In this document: one piece after another, positions 52,881 through 55,277 of the stretch
How positions within the stretch are numbered: position 1 is the stretch's first letter
Layout: every line of letters begins with the position of its first letter
Source: Acidimicrobiales bacterium
GTDB taxonomy: Bacteria; Actinomycetota; Acidimicrobiia; Acidimicrobiales; SZUA-35
Length of the DNA: 55,277 nucleotides
NCBI GenBank assembly: GCA_024638815.1
Contig: JAHEJM010000001.1
Coordinates: 1 to 55,277, forward strand
Reading direction: 5' to 3'
The notes under the pieces: model-generated
Told to the model about the DNA's origin: nothing
What the model saw: the letters and a program-made list of their open reading frames with translations, nothing else
Database searches by the model: none
Position numbers and translations under genes: made by a program

Positions 52881-54374
52881 ATGGCTTCGCTCAGTGATCT
52901 GGCTCGCCAGCACACCTCCCTGGGTGCCGCCGGCCGTGCTCACCTGCGGCGGCTGACCGGCTCCTGGGCGCCGTTGGCCGATCTGAGCTTCTCCGACCTC
53001 CTACTGCTGGCCCCGACAATGGAGTCGTCACCTCGGTCGGCCGTTGTCCTGGGGCAGATCCGTCCCACCACGGCCCAGACGGTTTTCGTCGATGACCTGG
53101 TGGGTCGAGTGATCGACTTCTCCGACGAGCCATTGGTGGCCAAGGTCTTCGACACCGGGGATGCGGTCGAGGGTGAGCAGGCGGTTGGCGTCGAGAGCCG
53201 TCCCACCCGTGTGACGGTCATCCCCGTCACCCACGAGGGACGCCTGGTGGCGGTGGTCGTCCGCTACTACCGGCTACGTCCCGACCATCCCCATCGCCTC
53301 AACTCCAATCACCCGCCCAGTGAGCTGGAACGGGCTTACCTCAGTGTCTTCAACCGGTTGGCGACGATGATCGCCGACGGCACGTATCCGTTCCCGTTCG
53401 AGGGGGCCATCACCGAGGAGTCGCCTCGGGTCGGTGACGGTGCGCTCATTCTCGATGCCTATTCCCGGGTGGTGTACTCGTCGCCCAACGCCGTTTCGGC
53501 TCTGCATCGAATCGGCTACCACGGCCGGATTACCGGGCAAAGGATGGAGGAGATGGGCTTCGACGGCGATGTTGTGGCCAGTGCCTTTCGGCTCAAGGTG
53601 CCGGTCATCGAGGAGGTGCAACGAGGTGAGTTGGCCACGGTGCTGGCCCGAATCCTCCCGTTGATCGAACATGGTGAGTTAACCGGTGCCCTGGTGCTGG
53701 TACGTGACGTTTCCGATCTTCGGCGCCGGGATCGCATGCTGGTCTCGATGGACACCACGATCCGGGAGATCCATCACCGGGTCAAGAACAACCTCCAGAC
53801 CGTCTCGTCGCTGTTGCGGATCCAGGGCCGGCGCCTGGCCTCACCGGAAGCCAAATCCGCCATCGAGGAATCGGTGCGGCGTATCGGGGCCATCGCCGTG
53901 GTTCACGAGATGCTGGCCAACAGCGGCGGCGACGAGGTGGTGTTCCGGGACGTGGTGCAGCCCATCGTGGCCATGGCCGAGTCGGCCCTGGTCAGCTCCG
54001 AGGTACCGGTACGCTTCCGCCTTGTCGGCGAGGGGGCGACGTTGACGGCGAGCCGAGCCAGCTCTCTGGCCGTGGTGGTGACCGAACTCCTTCAGAACGC
54101 GGTGGAACACGGCTACCCACCGGGTTCGGGCCGGGGAGTGGTGACGGTGGAGCTGGTCACCTCACCCGATGAGCTCCTGGTCAGGGTTCATGATGACGGG
54201 GTGGGAGTCGGCCCCGACTTCGATCTCGACTCGTCGCTCGGCCTGGGTCTGACCATCATCAAGTCGCTGGTCACGGGCGAACTCCAGGGGGAACTTCGCA
54301 TCACGCCGGCGACCGCGCCCCAGCGGGGAACGTTGGCCCAGGTCACGGTGACGTTGGCCGACACCGACGGGTGA
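52881..54374 (+). CDS. pdtaS: Sensor histidine kinase PdtaS
   Basis: A 497-residue soluble kinase, the size of mycobacterial PdtaS (501). Domains: N-terminal GAF-like (about 1-150, with TVIPVTHEGRLVAVVVRYYR), PAS-like (about 180-290, DGALILDAYSRVVYSSPNAVSAL), then a HisKA_2 dimerisation domain with the H-box REIHHRVKNNLQTVSSLLRI (His298/His299) and a HATPase_c domain (VVTELLQNAVEHGYPPGSG, GVGVGPDFDLDSSLGLGLTI). No membrane segment. PdtaS phosphorylates the RNA-binding response regulator PdtaR, not present here. TAGCCT seven bases before ATG 52881 suggests a leaderless mRNA. Convergent with whiB1, as in Mycobacterium. Confidence 0.9.
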   Translation: MASLSDLARQHTSLGAAGRAHLRRLTGSWAPLADLSFSDLLLLAPTMESSPRSAVVLGQIRPTTAQTVFVDDLVGRVIDFSDEPLVAKVFDTGDAVEGEQAVGVESRPTRVTVIPVTHEGRLVAVVVRYYRLRPDHPHRLNSNHPPSELERAYLSVFNRLATMIADGTYPFPFEGAITEESPRVGDGALILDAYSRVVYSSPNAVSALHRIGYHGRITGQRMEEMGFDGDVVASAFRLKVPVIEEVQRGELATVLARILPLIEHGELTGALVLVRDVSDLRRRDRMLVSMDTTIREIHHRVKNNLQTVSSLLRIQGRRLASPEAKSAIEESVRRIGAIAVVHEMLANSGGDEVVFRDVVQPIVAMAESALVSSEVPVRFRLVGEGATLTASRASSLAVVVTELLQNAVEHGYPPGSGRGVVTVELVTSPDELLVRVHDDGVGVGPDFDLDSSLGLGLTIIKSLVTGELQGELRITPATAPQRGTLAQVTVTLADTDG

Positions 54375-54405
54375 GCGGCGCCCCGGGCCGGTTGATTGTC
54401 GAACC

Positions 54406-54419
54406 CGGGTCGGAACCCG
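54406..54419. terminator. Weak hairpin between convergent pdtaS and whiB1
   Basis: CGGGT (54406-54410) pairs with ACCCG (54415-54419) around CGGA in the 60-bp gap between the two stop codons. There is no T-run on either side, so it is a possible bidirectional, Rho-assisted stop only. Confidence 0.3.
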
Positions 54420-54434
54420 AACTTGACGCCGGGC

Positions 54435-54782
54435 TCAGATGCGCCGGCTGATGAAGGTTCGGCGCAGGTGCCGCCGATCCTCTTCCGAGGTGCCGCCCCA
54501 CACACCGGAGTCCTGATTGCTGGCCAGAGCGTATTCGAGGCATGGCTCCTGGGACGGGCACGCCATGCACACCGCCTTGGCTTCGGCGATCTGTTCGACG
54601 GCCTGGCCGGTGGTGCCGACGGGAAAGAACAGCTCTGGGCTGGTGTCGCGACAGGCGGCGTCCTGTCGCCACGAGAGATCGGGTTTGCCGCCGCCGGGTT
54701 TTTCGGCCACCCGTTGGGCGATCGTTTCGAAGTGCTCGAATCCGATGGGAGGTACGTACTCCCTTGAACCTACGACTGTCAC
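54435..54782 (-). CDS. whiB1: WhiB1-type Fe-S transcriptional regulator
   Basis: A 115-residue WhiB-family protein. The four cluster-ligating cysteines are Cys44 (AACRDTSPELFFPVG), Cys72, Cys75 and Cys81 (VCMACPSQEPC), followed by the GVWGG turn (93-97) and a basic C-terminus (RRHLRRTFISRR). WhiB1 binds a [4Fe-4S] cluster sensitive to NO and partners the primary sigma factor. The segments ELFFPVG and QDSGVWGG match mycobacterial WhiB1 better than WhiB4, and the convergent pdtaS gene is the same neighbour as in M. tuberculosis (Rv3219/Rv3220c). It has about 35 extra N-terminal residues. Start GTG 54782 with GGGAGG four bases upstream. A long leader region (about 100-150 nt) is likely. Confidence 0.88.
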   Translation of the reverse strand: MTVVGSREYVPPIGFEHFETIAQRVAEKPGGGKPDLSWRQDAACRDTSPELFFPVGTTGQAVEQIAEAKAVCMACPSQEPCLEYALASNQDSGVWGGTSEEDRRHLRRTFISRRI

Positions 54783-54883
54783 GTTTCCTCCCTTAAGCGT
54801 GATGCGGTCGACTCGGTTATGAAGTTGTGATGAACCTTGCGGGTACGGGCGCTTCAGCGATCTGTCAGGACGGGGCCGGGCGG

Positions 54884-54899
54884 ACGGGTGAAGACCCGT
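54884..54899 (-). promoter_or_regulatory. Hairpin in the probable whiB1 leader
   Basis: ACGGGT (54884-54889) and ACCCGT (54894-54899) form a perfect 6-bp stem with a four-base loop, reading CTTC on the whiB1 strand. A possible whiB1 -10 (TAGGGT on the minus strand) lies just beyond it near 54910, so the hairpin would sit close to the 5' end of the whiB1 mRNA. Confidence 0.35.
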
Positions 54900-54933
54900 T
54901 GGCTTACCCTAGACGATTAGTTAGAACTTCGTA

Positions 54934-55046
54934 AAGAGTCTGTCGAACATTCCCTCTATACGCGACAACAACGTTGATGATCTCTCGTCAGTGCATCTCT
55001 GATGCAGATACACGTGGCCCAATCGGGAGCCGGCCGGGGCTCTTTT
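54934..55046 (+). ncRNA. Candidate small RNA divergent from whiB1
   Basis: This plus-strand stretch has no gene. A possible promoter (TTGGCT 54899-54904, 17 nt, TAGAAC 54922-54927) would start a transcript near 54934. It would contain the hairpin TGCATC/GATGCA (54992-54997 with 55001-55006) and end at an intrinsic-terminator-like structure: GAGCC (55027-55031) paired with GGCTC (55038-55042), then TTTT (55043-55046). Predicted size is about 113 nt. No known RNA family was recognised, and the promoter match is only moderate. Confidence 0.3.
55027..55046 (+). terminator. Intrinsic-terminator-like hairpin
   Basis: Five G-C-rich base pairs (GAGCC with GGCTC, loop GGCCGG) followed directly by TTTT on the plus strand. 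No plus-strand gene ends nearby, which is the main argument for an unannotated transcript upstream. Confidence 0.45.
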
Positions 55047-55072
55047 CGGGGGATGGTGACACGAAACCTGCT

Positions 55073-55277
55073 GCACTGGTTTCGCGTGGGTGGATTGGAT
55101 GTTCACAATCGGGTTACGTCTCGGCGACGTTTGGTCGGAGGCCAAACTCGGGGCGGCGAGCGCCGTCTCGCCGCACTGGTTTCGTGTGGGTGGATTGGAT
55201 GTTCAGAATCGGGTTACGTCTCGGCGACGTTTGGTCGGAGGCCAAACTCGGGGCGGCGAGCGCCGTCTCGCCGCACT
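55073..55277. repeat. Tandem array of a 100-bp structured repeat (2 full copies, third truncated by the window edge)
   Basis: Copies at 55073-55172 and 55173-55272 differ at two positions only (55085/55185 C/T and 55106/55206 C/G); a third begins at 55273. Each unit contains three perfect inverted repeats: ACGTC/GACGT (55116-55120 with 55126-55130), GTTTGG/CCAAAC (55129-55134 with 55142-55147) and GCGGCGAG/CTCGCCGC (55153-55160 with 55167-55174, across the unit junction). The unit length is not a multiple of three and no coding pattern is visible. A further inverted repeat, CGAAACC/GGTTTCG (55062-55068 with 55078-55084), joins the flank to the first copy. Function unknown. Confidence 0.9.

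Noticed and set aside
54435-54782. Assignment of the WhiB gene as whiB4 because of the upstream ArsA-like pair
   Set aside because: ELFFPVG and QDSGVWGG plus the convergent pdtaS match WhiB1; WhiB4 has a different spacing and C-terminus.
54921-55145. Small minus-strand protein of 74 residues across the repeat
   Set aside because: It would use one repeat copy in one frame; the 100-bp period changes frame at each unit and there is no ribosome binding site.
55073-55277. CRISPR array
   Set aside because: The 100-bp units are directly adjacent and nearly identical throughout; there are no unique spacers and no cas genes.

Overview
The window is high-GC DNA, densely packed with short ATGA/GTGA-type overlaps. 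It looks like the chromosome of an actinomycete outside the classical mycobacteria/streptomycetes, most plausibly a member of the class Acidimicrobiia. Actinobacterial markers are a WhiB1-type regulator beside a PdtaS-type kinase, a DUF222-HNH (13E12 family) protein, DUF3107, a DUF5709-like protein, a class E sortase, tandem ArsA-like ATPases, a WS/DGAT acyltransferase and a glucosylglycerate-hydrolase-like enzyme. The class assignment is inference; no rRNA is present.

Layout. 1-1.5 kb is a gene graveyard: the end of an ISL3-family element, then the tails of an acyl-CoA dehydrogenase and a 2'-5' RNA ligase, then a decayed polysaccharide flippase. 1.5-3.9 kb holds a WS/DGAT gene and two small conserved genes. 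3.9-6.6 kb holds two frameshifted genes and a DUF3179 gene whose only lesion is an in-frame TGA exactly where the first Cys of the family CPLC motif belongs, followed by a SECIS-like hairpin. 6.7-16.8 kb is a mixed set: an SDR, an IS256-family remnant, DUF222-HNH, an FHA-protein/MFS-exporter pair, an L,D-transpeptidase lipoprotein, an ornithine-cyclodeaminase-family enzyme and two lipoproteins. 16.9-23.1 kb is an operon for aerobic anthranilate (2-aminobenzoate) degradation through CoA thioesters, with its own MarR regulator and a near-perfect palindrome over the promoter -35. 23.2-34.4 kb carries threonine ammonia-lyase, a three-gene proton-translocating transhydrogenase, undecaprenyl-diphosphate phosphatase, a histidinol-phosphatase-like enzyme, a TetR/small membrane protein/glycosyltransferase operon, a GH63-type hydrolase and a sortase. 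34.5-41.4 kb is a complete System I cytochrome c maturation operon (ccmABCDEFGH plus a CcmI-like TPR protein), which is unusual for a Gram-positive lineage. 41.6-48.4 kb contains an OmpA/BON protein and assorted metabolic genes. 48.4-52.8 kb has a SufR-like Fe-S regulator divergent from mrp, then DUF3107 and a tandem ArsA-like ATPase pair whose first gene appears to start at CTG. 52.9-54.8 kb has pdtaS and whiB1 convergently arranged, as in Mycobacterium.

The right end (from 55073 to the edge) is a tandem array of a 100-bp unit with two complete near-identical copies, each encoding three perfect hairpins, running off the window. Just upstream is a possible small RNA ending in a hairpin plus T-run. 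This array and the TGA-containing DUF3179 gene are the two best candidates for something undescribed.

Many genes here seem to be expressed from leaderless mRNAs: a TANNNT -10 box lies 5-8 nt before the start codon in about eleven cases. No tRNA, rRNA or CRISPR array was recognised.
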